Program-made: the position numbers and the translations under genes
Part shown: piece after piece, positions 10,223-23,160 of the stretch
How positions within the stretch are numbered: the first letter of the stretch is position 1
Layout of the letters: each line of letters opens with the position of its first letter
Assembly: GCF_000820085.1 (NCBI RefSeq)
Contig: NZ_CDBN01000049.1
Location: 19,179 to 83,178 of the forward strand
DNA length: 64,000 nt
Direction: 5' to 3'
Source of the DNA: Aeromonas sanarellii
GTDB taxonomy: Bacteria; Pseudomonadota; Gammaproteobacteria; Enterobacterales; Aeromonadaceae
Notes under the pieces: generated by a model
Databases searched by the model: none
What the model saw: the letters and a program-made list of their open reading frames with translations, nothing else
Told to the model about the DNA's origin: nothing

Positions 10223-10666
10223 TTACGCCAAGCGGGTTTTCACCTGCGCACTGACGGCGCCGACATCGGCACGCCCCTGAATTTTCGGCTTCAAGACAGC
10301 CATGACCTTGCCCATGTCAGCCATGACGGCAGCCCCGCTTTGCGCGATGGCTTGCTCAATCAGGGCGGCAATCTCGGCTGCGGTCAGCTGCTGCGGCAGG
10401 AACTCCTGCAGCACAACGATCTCTGCGGACTCTTTGTCGGCGAGATCCTGGCGACCGGCTGCTTCGAACTGGCTGATGGAATCGCGGCGCTGTTTGACCA
10501 TCTTGGTCACGACAGCGAGGATCTCCTGATCATCGAGCTCGACACGGGTATCGACTTCACGCTGCTTGATCTCGGCCATCAACAAACGGATCGCTCCCAG
10601 GCGAGCCTTGTCTTTGGCAAGCATGGCGAGCTTTTGCTGATCCTTGAGTTGATCCTTCAGAGACAC
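10223..10666 (-). CDS. yqeY: GatB/YqeY domain protein
   Basis: A 147-residue cytosolic protein of the YqeY family, related to the tRNA-binding tail domain of the GatB amidotransferase subunit; its exact role is not settled. It starts MSLKDQLKDQQKLAMLAKDK and carries the family segments LRLLMAEIKQREVD-like and MGKVMAVLKPKIQGRAD (residues about 115-135). It sits 15 bases after rpsU and before the attenuator ahead of dnaG, so it belongs to the ribosomal-protein part of the operon. E. coli lacks this gene at the site. Confidence 0.9.
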   Translation of the reverse strand: MSLKDQLKDQQKLAMLAKDKARLGAIRLLMAEIKQREVDTRVELDDQEILAVVTKMVKQRRDSISQFEAAGRQDLADKESAEIVVLQEFLPQQLTAAEIAALIEQAIAQSGAAVMADMGKVMAVLKPKIQGRADVGAVSAQVKTRLA

Positions 10667-10681
10667 GACATGATCCCTTGA

Positions 10682-10909
<228 letters not shown>

Positions 10910-10967
10910 TCAGTGATAAATTGTTAGCTGACCTTCAATCGATCAGCATGTCTTAAAATGGTGCGAA

Positions 10968-10997
10968 ATTATACTCTGGACAGGGAATGAAAGTAAA
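10968..10997 (-). promoter_or_regulatory. Sigma-70 promoter of rpsU
   Basis: On the minus strand a perfect -10 TATAAT (10973-10968) is preceded by TTTACT (10997-10992) at 18-base spacing. The leader to the rpsU ATG is about 65 bases. The divergent tsaD promoter in the same 179-base gap is not clear to me. Confidence 0.7.
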
Positions 10998-11076
10998 CCC
11001 GCAGAGATCGCTCTGGTTTAAAAAACCCGCGAAGGTTACCATAGCCGTCTCATTTTAGCAGTGAAATTTTTTAGCA

Positions 11077-12090
11077 ATGCGTGTATTGGGCATAGAGACA
11101 TCCTGTGACGAAACCGGGATCGCGATCTTCGATGATCAAAAAGGGATCCTTTCCCACCAGTTATACAGCCAGGTCAAGCTGCATGCGGACTACGGCGGCG
11201 TCGTTCCCGAGCTGGCCAGCCGGGATCATGTCCGCAAGACGATCCCCTTGATCCAGGCCGCCCTGAAGGAGGCTGGGCTCGGCAAGGATGAGATCGACGG
11301 CATCGCCTACACCGCAGGTCCTGGCCTGGTTGGCGCTATCCTGGTGGGGGCTACCATAGGCCGCTCCCAGGCCATGGCCTGGGGCAAACCGGCAGTGGCG
11401 GTGCACCATATGGAAGGCCACCTGCTGGCCCCCATGCTGGAGGAGAAGGCCCCCGAGTTCCCCTTCGTCGCCCTACTGGTCTCCGGTGGTCACTCCATGC
11501 TGGTACGGGTCGACGGCATCGGCAGCTATCAGCTGCTGGGGGAATCCATCGACGATGCCGCCGGCGAGGCGTTCGACAAAACCGCCAAGCTGATGGGACT
11601 GGACTACCCGGGTGGCCCCCTGCTCTCCCGTCTGGCGGAGAAGGGCGTGAAGGGACGCTTCACCTTCCCGCGCCCCATGACCGACCGTCCCGGGCTCGAC
11701 ATGAGCTTCTCCGGCCTCAAGACCTTCGCCGCCAATACCATCGCCGCCAACGGTGACGACGAACAGACCCGTGCCGATATCGCCCGTGCATTTGAAGATG
11801 CGGTGGTCGATACGCTGGCCATCAAGTGCCGCCGCGCGCTGAAGGAGACCGGCCTCAACCGTCTGGTGGTGGCCGGCGGCGTCAGTGCCAACCGTCATCT
11901 GCGCGCCCAGCTGGCCGAGCTGATGGAGAGTCTCAAGGGAGAAGTGTTCTATCCACGCACCGAATATTGCACCGACAACGGCGCCATGATCGCCTATGCC
12001 GGCATGCAGCGCCTGAAGGCGGGCGTGTTCGAGCCGCTGGTCGTCAAGGCCGTGCCACGCTGGCCGCTGGACACCCTGGATCCGGTGTGA
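11077..12090 (+). CDS. tsaD: tRNA N6-threonylcarbamoyladenosine synthase, catalytic subunit
   Basis: Transfers threonylcarbamoyl to A37 of ANN-decoding tRNAs, acting with TsaB, TsaE and TsaC. 337 residues, the standard size. It begins [20 protein letters not shown] and carries the metal-binding His pair in VHHMEGH (residues near 111-115) and the nucleotide-binding LLVSGGHS and [11 protein letters not shown]. It is divergent from rpsU, as in E. coli. No convincing Shine-Dalgarno precedes the ATG. A clear terminator follows. Confidence 0.98.
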   Translation: MRVLGIETSCDETGIAIFDDQKGILSHQLYSQVKLHADYGGVVPELASRDHVRKTIPLIQAALKEAGLGKDEIDGIAYTAGPGLVGAILVGATIGRSQAMAWGKPAVAVHHMEGHLLAPMLEEKAPEFPFVALLVSGGHSMLVRVDGIGSYQLLGESIDDAAGEAFDKTAKLMGLDYPGGPLLSRLAEKGVKGRFTFPRPMTDRPGLDMSFSGLKTFAANTIAANGDDEQTRADIARAFEDAVVDTLAIKCRRALKETGLNRLVVAGGVSANRHLRAQLAELMESLKGEVFYPRTEYCTDNGAMIAYAGMQRLKAGVFEPLVVKAVPRWPLDTLDPV

Positions 12091-12113
12091 TCCAAAGGAT
12101 CCATTGCTAGAAG

Positions 12114-12134
12114 AAAGGGGCCCATGGCCCCTTT
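12114..12134 (+). terminator. Rho-independent terminator of tsaD
   Basis: Perfect 9-bp stem AAAGGGGCC/GGCCCCTTT with a CAT loop, then GTTGTC. Its symmetry means that it could also act on convergent rpoS transcripts ending at 12170. Confidence 0.85.
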
Positions 12135-12169
12135 GTTGTCTCTGATGACGGTATTCGCACTGTCCAAGG

Positions 12170-13153
12170 CTAATTGGTTCTGAACAAGGCCTCGATGGAG
12201 AGCCCCTGCCCCAGCAGGATCTCCCGCAGGCGGCGCAGTCCTTCCACCTGGATCTGGCGCACCCGCTCCCGGGTCAACCCTATCTCGGCACCCACGTCTT
12301 CCAGGGTCGCCGGCTCATAACCGAGCAGGCCGAAACGGCGGGCCAGCACCTCGCGCTGCTTGGGATTCAGCTCTTCCAGCCAGTGCACTATGCTGCTGCG
12401 CATGTCATCTTCCTGGGACTCCAGCTCAGGGCCCATGCCGCGCTCGTCGGAGAGCACGTCCAGCAGCGCCTTGTCGCGATCGCCACCGATGGGGGTATCC
12501 ACCGAGGTGATCTTCTCGTTGAGCTTGAGCATGCGATTCACGTCGTCGACGGAGCGATCCAGCGCGAAGGCGATATCCTCGGCGGTCGGTTCATGATCGA
12601 GACGATGGGAGAGCTCGCGGGCGGTGCGCAGGTAGACGTTCAACTCCTTGACCACATGGATGGGCAGACGGATGGTGCGGGTCTGGTTCATGATGGCCCG
12701 CTCTATGGTCTGGCGGATCCACCAGGTGGCATAGGTGGAGAAGCGGAAGCCCCGTTCGGGGTCGAACTTTTCGACTGCCCGGATGAGGCCGAGGTTGCCC
12801 TCTTCGATAAGATCCAGCAGCACCAGGCCGCGGTTGTTGTAGCGCCGGGCAATCTTGACCACCAGGCGCAGGTTGGATTCGATCATGCGCTTGCGCGCCG
12901 CTTTGTCGCCGCGCAGGGCACGGCGAGCGTAGTAGACTTCCTCTTCGGCCGTGAGCAGGGGGGAGAAGCCGATCTCCCCCAGATAGAGCTGGGTGGCGTC
13001 CATCACCTTGTTCAGCTCGGGCGCCATCAGTTCATCGGAGATGGTCTCTTCGGCCTCGGCCGCCACCTCCTGAACCTCTTCTTCCCCCTGAACCTCCAGC
13101 TCTTCGTCGAACTCTAACTCTGCATCCTGCATTACCAGTTGTTCTTGGCTCAT
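12170..13153 (-). CDS. rpoS: RNA polymerase sigma-S (stationary phase)
   Basis: The general stress and stationary-phase sigma factor, 327 residues. The N-terminal 45 residues are acidic. Sigma region 1.2 starts at [17 protein letters not shown], region 2 includes [20 protein letters not shown] and [17 protein letters not shown], and region 4.2 includes [26 protein letters not shown] lies 7 bases before the ATG. It is directly downstream of nlpD, as in E. coli, where the main rpoS promoter lies inside nlpD; I could not place that promoter here. Confidence 0.98.
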   Translation of the reverse strand: MSQEQLVMQDAELEFDEELEVQGEEEVQEVAAEAEETISDELMAPELNKVMDATQLYLGEIGFSPLLTAEEEVYYARRALRGDKAARKRMIESNLRLVVKIARRYNNRGLVLLDLIEEGNLGLIRAVEKFDPERGFRFSTYATWWIRQTIERAIMNQTRTIRLPIHVVKELNVYLRTARELSHRLDHEPTAEDIAFALDRSVDDVNRMLKLNEKITSVDTPIGGDRDKALLDVLSDERGMGPELESQEDDMRSSIVHWLEELNPKQREVLARRFGLLGYEPATLEDVGAEIGLTRERVRQIQVEGLRRLREILLGQGLSIEALFRTN

Positions 13154-13199
13154 GATATGTCTCCCTGACCTGCACCAGAGTAAGACCTAGCTCTCTGAG

Positions 13200-14267
13200 T
13201 TAACGCTTTGGCAAATAGCCCATCGGGTTGATCGACTTGCCTTTGTACCGGATTTCAAAGTGCAAGCGCACATCCGGCGCATCCGTGCTACCCATATTGG
13301 CGATAACTGCTCCGCCCTTGACGCTGTCTCCCTCCTTGACCCTCAGCTCGTCGTTGTGAGCGTAGGCGGAGAGGTAGTCATCGTTGTGCTTGAGAATAAT
13401 CAGCTTGCCGTAACCCCTGAGTGCGCTGCCCGCGTAGACCACTTTGCCGCCACTTGCGGCGTAAATGGGTTGACCCTTTTGACCCGAGATGTCGATGCCC
13501 TTGTTGCCCTGTTCGGCAACGGAGAAGCCTTCGACGATCCGCCCTTTGGTCGGCCAATGCCAGGAGAGTGTTGACTTGGTGCTGATGTTTTTTTGTTCTG
13601 TCGCCTGAGCGTATGCTGTTGACGAGGCAGGAGCAATCGTTTTCTGAGCGATAAACGGGGTGGTCGTACCTGCCGGCGCCGTCGCCAGTGGTTTGGGGCC
13701 TGTGCTGGTCACGACCGGGGTCGCGGCAACAACCATCTGGCCGCTGGCCGACCCCGCAGTCCCCACGTTGAGCACCTGGCCCACGTGCAGGGCATAGGGC
13801 GCCTGGAGGTTGTTGCGCTGTGCCAGCGTCTGGTTGGAGAGACCGAACTGGCGACCGATGCTGCTCAGAGTATCGCCACGGCGCACCTCATAGGTGCCCG
13901 ATCCCGTCACGCTGCCACGGCTGACCGGGCTGCCGACGCTCACCACCGAGCTGGATGCCGAGCCATCCAGCCTGAGCTGCTGACCGGGATAGATGTTGTA
14001 GGGAGGGCTGATGCCGTTGATGCTGATGAGCGAAGCCACGTCCATGCCCGAACGGAACGCGATGGAGTACAGGGTATCCCCTTTGACCACGGTATAGCCC
14101 CCGCTCTGGGCAGCAGGCTTGGCCCCCCCTTGGCGGACCGGTATGGTCGAGGCGATCTGATCATTGCCCAGGCTATGTACCGGGGCAGCAGTCTTGCTGG
14201 AGGAGCAGGCAAGCAGCAGCCATGACAACACGACGACACCGCTACCTTGCCAAACACGCGAACACAT
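13200..14267 (-). CDS. nlpD: NlpD-type lipoprotein, amidase activator with two LysM domains
   Basis: Outer-membrane lipoprotein expected to activate the AmiC amidase during cell separation. 355 residues; lipobox LLLAC with the lipidated Cys near residue 21. Two LysM peptidoglycan-binding domains are visible: YTVVKGDTLYSIAF (about 58) and YEVRRGDTLSSIGRQFG (about 125). E. coli NlpD has one. The C-terminal LytM domain is degenerate: the zinc motif HxGxD reads NKGID and HxH reads RLH. It is therefore probably not a protease but a regulator, as known for NlpD and EnvC. It sits between yqaA and rpoS. Confidence 0.95.
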   Translation of the reverse strand: MCSRVWQGSGVVVLSWLLLACSSSKTAAPVHSLGNDQIASTIPVRQGGAKPAAQSGGYTVVKGDTLYSIAFRSGMDVASLISINGISPPYNIYPGQQLRLDGSASSSVVSVGSPVSRGSVTGSGTYEVRRGDTLSSIGRQFGLSNQTLAQRNNLQAPYALHVGQVLNVGTAGSASGQMVVAATPVVTSTGPKPLATAPAGTTTPFIAQKTIAPASSTAYAQATEQKNISTKSTLSWHWPTKGRIVEGFSVAEQGNKGIDISGQKGQPIYAASGGKVVYAGSALRGYGKLIILKHNDDYLSAYAHNDELRVKEGDSVKGGAVIANMGSTDAPDVRLHFEIRYKGKSINPMGYLPKR

Positions 14268-14276
14268 AGTGGATCC

Positions 14277-14858
14277 TTAACGACTAAACCAGAAATAGGC
14301 CGCAACGGCCAAACCAATACAGAGCCAACCGAGCACATCCACGTAGTGCATCAGTTTGCGCTCCATCTTCTCCCCACCCCAGCGCATCAGGCCTGCCACC
14401 AGGAAAAAGCGCATGCCGCGACCGATCAGGGAGGTGACGATGAAGGGCAATAGCGCCATATGGAGCAAGCCCGCCGTGACGGTAAACACCTTGTAGGGGA
14501 TCGGCGTGAAACTGGCAATAAAAATCACCCAGATGCCCCACTGCTCGAACCACTGTTCGGCCAGGGCGATCTTGTCTTCATAACCGACCGAGGCCACCAG
14601 CGGCTGGACCACGGGCTCCCAGAGGGCATAGCCGAGCAGATAACCAAACAGGGCGCCCAGCACCGAAAACAGAGTCGCTAGCGCGGCATAGTGCCAGGCC
14701 CGACGGGGCTTGGCCAAGGCCATGGGAGCCAGCATCACATCCACCGGAATGGGCCAGAATACGGACTCGATGAAGGCGGTGATGGCCAGATACCAGGGGG
14801 CATACTTGTGGCGTGCCCACTGCATCACCAGCACATAGAGGCGGGAAAACAACTTCAC
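14277..14858 (-). CDS. yqaA: YqaA family inner-membrane protein (DedA/SNARE-associated superfamily)
   Basis: A 193-residue integral membrane protein with about five hydrophobic helices and the family segments [18 protein letters not shown] and [14 protein letters not shown]. This resembles E. coli YqaA in the DedA-like superfamily; no precise function is known. It overlaps the end of pcm by 4 bases and is followed 9 bases later by nlpD, so it lies in the surE-pcm-yqaA-nlpD-rpoS operon. Confidence 0.88.
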   Translation of the reverse strand: MKLFSRLYVLVMQWARHKYAPWYLAITAFIESVFWPIPVDVMLAPMALAKPRRAWHYAALATLFSVLGALFGYLLGYALWEPVVQPLVASVGYEDKIALAEQWFEQWGIWVIFIASFTPIPYKVFTVTAGLLHMALLPFIVTSLIGRGMRFFLVAGLMRWGGEKMERKLMHYVDVLGWLCIGLAVAAYFWFSR

Positions 14859-15472
14859 TCGACATCTCCGTCAATCAGGGGAACGAAACGCACCGGCTCC
14901 AGGATCCGGCTGGTCAGCTGGGAACCCGAGCGTTCGATCAGCTGCAGGGTCTGCTGGCTATCCCCCACCGGCAACACCAGACGGCCTCCGTCGGCCAGCT
15001 GATCGGTCAGGGCCTTGGGCACCTCGCTCGCCGCCGCCGTCACCAGGATGGCGTCGAAGGGGCCCTTGTTCGGCCAGCCCAGCCAGCCGTTGCCGTGCTT
15101 GGCCGAGACATTGTGCAGATCGAGCTGGCGCAGCCGGCGTCTGGCCTGGAACTGCAGGGACTTGATCCGCTCGACGGTATACACATGCTCCACCAGATGG
15201 GCCAGCACCGCCGTCTGGTAGCCTGAGCCCGTCCCGATCTCCAGCACGTGGGCCGGATCGTTCTGGATCAGCAGTTCCGTCATGCGCGCCACTATGTAGG
15301 GCTGGGAGATGGTCTGGCCATGACCGATGGGCAGGGCCGTATTGTCCCAGGCCTTGTGGGCCATGGCCTCGTCCACGAACAGCTGGCGCGGCACTTTCGC
15401 GATCGCCGCCAGCACGCGGAAATCTCGCACATCCTGGGCAATCAGTTGATTCAACAGGCGCTGTACTATCAC
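14855..15472 (-). CDS. pcm: Protein-L-isoaspartate O-methyltransferase
   Basis: Repairs isoaspartyl residues in aged proteins using S-adenosylmethionine. 205 residues, compared with 208 in E. coli. The SAM motif is [16 protein letters not shown], and the family motifs [16 protein letters not shown] and [10 protein letters not shown] are present. The start codon is GTG, 4 bases after the surE stop. Translation is probably coupled to surE, as in many gammaproteobacteria. Confidence 0.97.
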   Translation of the reverse strand: MIVQRLLNQLIAQDVRDFRVLAAIAKVPRQLFVDEAMAHKAWDNTALPIGHGQTISQPYIVARMTELLIQNDPAHVLEIGTGSGYQTAVLAHLVEHVYTVERIKSLQFQARRRLRQLDLHNVSAKHGNGWLGWPNKGPFDAILVTAAASEVPKALTDQLADGGRLVLPVGDSQQTLQLIERSGSQLTSRILEPVRFVPLIDGDVE

Positions 15473-15476
15473 AACG

Positions 15477-16223
15477 TCATCCCTGCAGATCCAGCCACGC
15501 GCCCAGGGTCGACAGACTGCCGTAGGCCGTCATGTCGATGGTCAGGGGAGTGATGGAGACATAACCCTGCTCGATGGCGGCAAAGTCCGTTCCCTCTCCC
15601 GCATCCTGCTGGTTGCCGGGGGGACCAATCCAGTAGACCGGCTGACCACGGGGATCCTCGGTGCAGATCACCGACTCGGCGCGATGGCGGTTGCCAAGAC
15701 GCGTCACCCTGATCCCCTTGATCTGATCGAGGGGCAGGTCCGGCACATTGACGTTGAGGATCTGATCGGCGGGCAGCGGATGCACCATCATCCCCCTCAC
15801 CAGCTGGGCCGCATAGTGGGCCGCCGTGGCGAAATGGGTCTTGCCCACCAGGGAGATGGCCAGCGACGGGAACCCCAGGTGACGTCCTTCGGTCGCGGCC
15901 GCCACCGTGCCGGAGTAGATGACGTCATCCCCCAGGTTGGCGCCGTGGTTGATGCCGGCCACCACCATGTCGGGTTCCGGGCGCACCAGCTCGTTGACCG
16001 CGAGGTGGACGCAGTCGGTCGGCGTCCCCTTCACCGCATGATACCCGGTCTCGGCGATGCGGGTGACCCGCAGCGGCACCTCCAGCGTCAGGGAGTGACT
16101 CGCGCCGCTGCGGTTGCGATCCGGCGCCACCACGATGACCTCGCCACAGGCAGTCAGTGCCTCGCTGAGGGCGCGAATGCCCTCGGCATGTACTCCATCG
16201 TCATTACTGACCAGAATTCGCAT
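15477..16223 (-). CDS. surE: 5'/3'-nucleotidase SurE
   Basis: Stationary-phase survival phosphatase acting on nucleoside monophosphates and short polyphosphate. 248 residues. It begins [16 protein letters not shown], with the metal-binding Asp8-Asp9 pair. [14 protein letters not shown] carries the catalytic-site Ser, and [21 protein letters not shown] is the third signature. The start lies 20 bases inside the end of truD, the same overlap seen in E. coli. Confidence 0.98.
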   Translation of the reverse strand: MRILVSNDDGVHAEGIRALSEALTACGEVIVVAPDRNRSGASHSLTLEVPLRVTRIAETGYHAVKGTPTDCVHLAVNELVRPEPDMVVAGINHGANLGDDVIYSGTVAAATEGRHLGFPSLAISLVGKTHFATAAHYAAQLVRGMMVHPLPADQILNVNVPDLPLDQIKGIRVTRLGNRHRAESVICTEDPRGQPVYWIGPPGNQQDAGEGTDFAAIEQGYVSITPLTIDMTAYGSLSTLGAWLDLQG

Positions 16224-17265
16224 CGGTTGAGTTCCTGAAACCGTGATCGGCCTCGTCGGCCTGCATTAACTCGCGTACCACGCTGGTGGCAAAGGCGCCG
16301 GCCGGCAGGAAGAACGACAGGGTCAGCGCCCCGTCTGCCAACTGCCAGCTCATGCCTTCCGGCTTGAGCAGCAGCGGGCGCCTGTCCTGATCCAGCCCGG
16401 CCTTCTCCAGCCCCTCGCACCAATCGGCATAGGGTGTCAGCACCCCTTGCTCGAACTCGGCGGCAACGCCCTGGCTGGCCAGTCGGCCACGACCCCACTG
16501 GGGCGCGGTGAGCTGCACGTCACCGGAGGCGAGGCGCGCTTCCAGCTCGGGGGTCACGCTCTCTTCGCTGAAGATGGAGTGGCTGCCCTTGAGCATCACG
16601 CAATCACCGGCCAACAGCTGATGGGCCAACCCCTGCTCGATGCGGGCGCTGACGATGGCGTTGAACAGCATGCTGCGCGCCGCGGAGAGATAGAGGGAGC
16701 GCTTGTTGCGATCCTTGATCCGCTTGCCGGCAAACATCGCCCTGGCCGCTTCCAGGTTGTTGCCCTCGCGCCCGAAACGCTGCTCGCCGTAATAGTTCGG
16801 CACGCCCAGGGTGGCGATGGCCTGCAGGCGGGATTCCAGGCCATCGGCCTGCTCCAGTCCGGTGAGACGCAGGGTGAAGTGGTTGCCCTTGAGGTAGCCG
16901 ACTCGCAGCTTCTTGTTGTGGCGCTTCACCTGCAGGATCCGGATGCTGTCGCTCTCGATGACCGACAGATCCGGCTCTGCCTTGCCAGGCAGGTGGATGC
17001 CGAACCACTGCTCGGTCACCGCGTGGCGATCTTTCAGCCCGGCCCAGGTCACCGCGTTGCGCGCGACTCCGGCCGCATCCGCCAGCAGGCCCGCCACCCA
17101 GGCGGTGTTCTCGCCGGTTTTACGCACCCTGACGAAGATATGCTCCCCCTCGCCACAAGGCTCAAACCCGAGATCTTCATTGACCACGAAGTCGGCGGCC
17201 TCGGCCTTGAGGATGCCCCGGGCGGTGGGCGCCCCGTGCAGATAGCTAAGCTGTTCCAGCATCAT
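16204..17265 (-). CDS. truD: tRNA pseudouridine-13 synthase
   Basis: Converts U13 of tRNA-Glu to pseudouridine. 353 residues from ATG at 17265. The open frame extends 45 codons further upstream, but that part is the ispF gene in another frame and lacks TruD homology; the true protein begins [11 protein letters not shown], like E. coli MIEFDNLTYLHG. The catalytic Asp is in [14 protein letters not shown] (near residue 80). The start ATG overlaps the ispF stop (ATGA), and the end overlaps surE by 20 bases, so translation along ispD-ispF-truD-surE is tightly coupled. Confidence 0.97.
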   Translation of the reverse strand: MMLEQLSYLHGAPTARGILKAEAADFVVNEDLGFEPCGEGEHIFVRVRKTGENTAWVAGLLADAAGVARNAVTWAGLKDRHAVTEQWFGIHLPGKAEPDLSVIESDSIRILQVKRHNKKLRVGYLKGNHFTLRLTGLEQADGLESRLQAIATLGVPNYYGEQRFGREGNNLEAARAMFAGKRIKDRNKRSLYLSAARSMLFNAIVSARIEQGLAHQLLAGDCVMLKGSHSIFSEESVTPELEARLASGDVQLTAPQWGRGRLASQGVAAEFEQGVLTPYADWCEGLEKAGLDQDRRPLLLKPEGMSWQLADGALTLSFFLPAGAFATSVVRELMQADEADHGFRNSTDANSGQ

Positions 17266-17738
17266 TGTTTCACCAGCAGGACGACGGCTTCGGTGGCGAT
17301 CCCTTCCTTGCGCCCCGTGAAGCCCAGTTGTTCGGTGGTGGTCGCCTTGACGTTCACCCGGTTCAATTCGCATTGCAGATCCGCGGCCAGCACGGCGCAC
17401 ATGGCGCCGATGTGGGGCGCCATCTTGGGAGCCTGGGCGATGATGGTCACGTCCAGGTTGCCGATGGCATAGCCCGCCTGCCGTACCCGGGCAAACACGT
17501 CCCGCAGCAGGATACGGCTGTCTATGCCCTTGAATTCGGCCGCGGTATCGGGGAAGTGGCGGCCGATGTCGCCGGCGCCGATGGCCCCCAGCAGGGCATC
17601 GCTCACCGCGTGCAGCACCACGTCACCGTCGGAGTGGGCCAGCAGCCCCTGTTCGTAGGGCACCGCCACCCCGCCCAGCATGCAGGGACCTTCACCGCCA
17701 AACTTGTGTACGTCAAAACCATGTCCGATCCGCATCAT
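17262..17738 (-). CDS. ispF: 2-C-methyl-D-erythritol 2,4-cyclodiphosphate synthase
   Basis: MEP pathway enzyme for isoprenoid precursors. About 158 residues from [17 protein letters not shown]. Metal ligands are the Asp and His of FDVH and the His of [17 protein letters not shown] and [13 protein letters not shown] are diagnostic. The start is ATGATG at 17738/17735; ATG 17738 overlaps the stop of a 26-codon fragment upstream. That fragment is a decayed copy of this gene's own 5' end. In E. coli ispD and ispF abut directly. Confidence 0.97.
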   Translation of the reverse strand: MMRIGHGFDVHKFGGEGPCMLGGVAVPYEQGLLAHSDGDVVLHAVSDALLGAIGAGDIGRHFPDTAAEFKGIDSRILLRDVFARVRQAGYAIGNLDVTIIAQAPKMAPHIGAMCAVLAADLQCELNRVNVKATTTEQLGFTGRKEGIATEAVVLLVKQ

Positions 17739-17815
17739 GCCTGCTGCTCCCCCATCATGCACAAACCTTCCCCATCGAATGGGTATGCCTCAAGACCATG
17801 TTCCAAGCGGATCAT
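17735..17815 (-). pseudogene. Echo of the ispF 5' end (26-codon fragment) between ispD and ispF
   Basis: The fragment encodes [20 protein letters not shown] followed by MGEQQA and a stop. It aligns without gaps to isp[21 protein letters not shown]: about 47 of 69 bases and 11 of 23 residues match. The metal ligands are lost (FDVH has become LEAY). The copy even repeats the upstream GAGCAGGC sequence. Its ATG overlaps the ispD stop and its stop overlaps the ispF start, both as ATGA. The offset from ispF is 77 bases. It may still couple translation between the two genes. Confidence 0.8.
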
Positions 17816-18543
17816 GCCTGCTCCTCTGTGGGTGAATCGGGTCGCGCCGGCTGGCGCGCACGCTGTTGCTGTAAATAGAGCTCGGCCAGGGAGAGATCTT
17901 CCGGCCGGGTCACCTTGATGTTGTCGGCCCGCCCCTCCACCATCCTGACGGCGAAACCGGCGCGCTCCATGGCGGAGGCCTCGTCGGTGATGGCCGCGCC
18001 CAGCGCCAGCCCCTCCTCCAGCGCCCGCCTGAGGGGGCCGGTGGGGAACATCTGGGGCGTCAGGGCATGCCAGAGCTGTTCGCGATCGACGGTGGCGAGG
18101 ATGTTGCCGGCGGCATCGGTGCGCTTCATGGTATCGCGCACCCGGCTGCCGAGGATGGCGCCGTCGCACGCCATGGCGGTGGCGATGAGCCGGTCGAGAT
18201 CGCCGTGGGTGAGGCAGGGACGGGCGGCGTCGTGCACCAGCACCCACTCCCCTTGCGCCACATGCAACCCGTTGAGCACCGACCAGGCGCGCTCGCTTCC
18301 CCCTTCCACCCGCCACACCCGCGGATCGGCGGCCACGGCCAGCGTCTCGAACCAGCTGTCGTGGGGAGCCAGCGCCACTATCACCCGGGCTATGGCCGGA
18401 TGGGAGAGCAGGCGCTCCAGGGTGTGTTCCAGGATGCACTTCCCCGCCAGCGACAGATACTGTTTCGGGCACTCAGCCCCCATTCGGCTGCCGATGCCCG
18501 CGGCCGGGACTATCGCGGTCAAGCCACCGTGGAGATCAGTCAT
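17812..18543 (-). CDS. ispD: 2-C-methyl-D-erythritol 4-phosphate cytidylyltransferase
   Basis: Third enzyme of the MEP pathway; makes CDP-methylerythritol. 243 residues. The nucleotide-binding N-terminus is AIVPAAGIGSRMGAECPKQYL, with a central LVHDAARPC and ITDEASA and a C-terminal VEGRADNIKVTRPEDL. The start overlaps the ftsB end by 8 bases. The stop overlaps the ATG of the ispF echo. Confidence 0.97.
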   Translation of the reverse strand: MTDLHGGLTAIVPAAGIGSRMGAECPKQYLSLAGKCILEHTLERLLSHPAIARVIVALAPHDSWFETLAVAADPRVWRVEGGSERAWSVLNGLHVAQGEWVLVHDAARPCLTHGDLDRLIATAMACDGAILGSRVRDTMKRTDAAGNILATVDREQLWHALTPQMFPTGPLRRALEEGLALGAAITDEASAMERAGFAVRMVEGRADNIKVTRPEDLSLAELYLQQQRARQPARPDSPTEEQA

Positions 18544-18853
18544 CGTAGGGTACGCCGTCAGGCTCGGTGGCCTGATCTTTTTCTTTGGGAATGATGCGGT
18601 AGAAGGTCTCGCCCTGCTTGATATAGCCGAGATCGTTGCGCGACAGCTCCTCGATGGCCTCCAGGCCCGAGGTCAGATCGTCGATCTCCCGGTAAATCAG
18701 GTTGTTGCGGTCCTTGAGCACCAGGTTGTCCTGCTGCTGCCGCTCGATGGCATTGGAGAGATCCCGATAGTCGGAGAGGCCGTTCTTCCCGAGCCAGAAG
18801 TCATATTGCAGCCCTCCCAACAGGAGGAGCAGGATAAGAGTGAGTAGCCGCAT
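18536..18853 (-). CDS. ftsB: Cell division protein FtsB
   Basis: Small bitopic divisome protein that bridges FtsQ and FtsL. 105 residues. A single membrane helix (LLTLILLLLLGGLQYDFWLG) is followed by a coiled coil to about residue 75 and the conserved GETFYRIIP. The start is set at MRLLTL (18853), with AAGGAG 9 bases upstream; the longer frame adds 32 codons without homology. It forms an operon with ispD, as in E. coli. Confidence 0.95.
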   Translation of the reverse strand: MRLLTLILLLLLGGLQYDFWLGKNGLSDYRDLSNAIERQQQDNLVLKDRNNLIYREIDDLTSGLEAIEELSRNDLGYIKQGETFYRIIPKEKDQATEPDGVPYDD

Positions 18854-18978
18854 GCACTGAGTCTCCTTCAAGCGGCCTAGTTTCCCATATTCGCAGGCAA
18901 GACAAAAGAAAGCCTGTATCGCGGATGGGGTGCCCGGAATAAAAAACATGGCGCCCGCCCATGGGCGAGGCGGATACG

Positions 18979-19006
18979 AAAAAGCCCCGCCGGATGGCGG
19001 GGCTTT
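18979..19006 (-). terminator. Rho-independent terminator of eno
   Basis: On the minus strand AAAGCCCCGCC, a 4-base loop and GGCGGGGCTTT continue into TTTTTCG. It begins 25 bases after the eno stop. Confidence 0.92.
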
Positions 19007-19030
19007 GGGAGGCTAGGAAGCTGGCGAAAA

Positions 19031-22077
<3,047 letters not shown>

Positions 22078-22125
22078 TTAGGGAATTTTAAGGGGTGCTT
22101 CGGGGATGAAGCAGGACGGGGAAAC

Positions 22126-22154
22126 AGTATACCAAAACCCCCACTCCCAAACAA
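22126..22154 (-). promoter_or_regulatory. Probable promoter of pyrG
   Basis: On the minus strand TATACT (22131-22126) is preceded by TGG, an extended -10, with TTGTTT 17 bases upstream. The predicted leader of about 60 bases can form a small hairpin, TGCTTC/GAAGCA. I see no clear attenuator. Confidence 0.5.
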
Positions 22155-22277
22155 TGAACAAAAATCTATCAGGCTCCCCGCCACCTCGTCTTGCGCCAAA
22201 TCAACTTTGCTCGGATTCTTTGGTTCCGTCCCGGATGACGGCCTGTTTCCTCAGGCGCCATCCACCATGTTCACGGT

Positions 22278-23075
22278 TCAACTCCGCTCGGTTTCCTTGG
22301 CTTTGGACCAGGCGGCGTCCAGCTTCTCCAGGGAGCAATCCGTCATTTTCAGCCCTTCCGCGGCAATAAACTGCTCAACCTGACGAAAACGACGCTCGAA
22401 CTTGACGTTGGCAGCACGCAGCACCTGCTCGGGATCCTTGCCCAGATGGCGCACCAGGTTGACGGTGGCAAACAGCAGGTCGCCGAGCTCATCGCTCACC
22501 CGCGCCTCGTCCACGTCCGCCATCAGCGCCTCTTCCATCACCTCGTCGATCTCCTCGTGGATCTTGTCCACCACGGGGCCCAGGGTCTTCCAGTCGAAGC
22601 CGACGGTGGCGCAGCGCTTCTGGATCTTGGCGGCCCGAGTCAGGGCCGGCAGCGAGAGGGGAATGTCGTCCAGCACGCTCGCTTTGTCGAGGGCGGCGCG
22701 CTCTTTGGCCTTTTCCGCCTCCCAGTTCGCCTTCACCGCCTGCTCGTCGCCAAGGTCGGCGTCGGAGAAGACGTGAGGATGACGGCGAATGAGCTTCTCG
22801 CTCACGGTGTCGACGATGTCGGCGAAATCGAACAGCCCCTGCTCCTTGCCGAGCTGGGCGTAGAACACCACCTGGAACAGCAGATCCCCGAGCTCGCCCT
22901 GTAACCCCTGCCAGTCCTGGGTCTCGATGGCGTCGGCCACCTCATAGGCCTCCTCCAGAGTGTGGGGCACTATGGTCTGGAAGCTCTGCTTGAGATCCCA
23001 GGGACAACCCCCGTCCCGGTCGCGCAGGCGGGCCATGATGTCGAGCAGTTGGGGCAGGTCGTAGCGTTGGGACAT
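22278..23075 (-). CDS. mazG: Nucleoside triphosphate pyrophosphohydrolase MazG
   Basis: Hydrolyses NTPs to NMPs; in E. coli linked to (p)ppGpp turnover and starvation survival. About 265 residues with two MazG repeats: the first holds [21 protein letters not shown] [11 protein letters not shown], the second [14 protein letters not shown], each with the EExxE-type metal residues. The start is taken as [14 protein letters not shown] (23075), which matches the E. coli start. The open frame goes 21 codons further into a palindrome made from a copy of this gene's own 5' end. It is downstream of relA, as in E. coli. Confidence 0.95.
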   Translation of the reverse strand: MSQRYDLPQLLDIMARLRDRDGGCPWDLKQSFQTIVPHTLEEAYEVADAIETQDWQGLQGELGDLLFQVVFYAQLGKEQGLFDFADIVDTVSEKLIRRHPHVFSDADLGDEQAVKANWEAEKAKERAALDKASVLDDIPLSLPALTRAAKIQKRCATVGFDWKTLGPVVDKIHEEIDEVMEEALMADVDEARVSDELGDLLFATVNLVRHLGKDPEQVLRAANVKFERRFRQVEQFIAAEGLKMTDCSLEKLDAAWSKAKETERS

Positions 23076-23121
23076 GGGCAACTCACTTTCGATTCGGTAA
23101 ATGGGGTTCATCAATGTCAGG

Positions 23122-23160
23122 TCCCGCAACTGCTCCACATGATGTGGAGCAGTTGCGGGA
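23122..23160. repeat. Perfect 19-bp palindrome made of an inverted mazG 5' echo
   Basis: TCCCGCAACTGCTCCACAT and its exact reverse complement are separated by a single G. No T run follows on either strand, so it is not an ordinary terminator. The right arm (23142-23160) is itself part of a direct copy of mazG codons 8-14. Confidence 0.95.

Noticed and set aside
17735..18472. A 245-codon minus-strand protein ending in the ispF-like peptide
   Set aside because: Apart from its last 26 codons it is the ispD gene read in another frame; only the terminal fragment has meaning, as an ispF echo.
23122..23160. Palindrome as a rho-independent terminator of relA
   Set aside because: No T run follows on either strand and the arms derive from mazG coding sequence.
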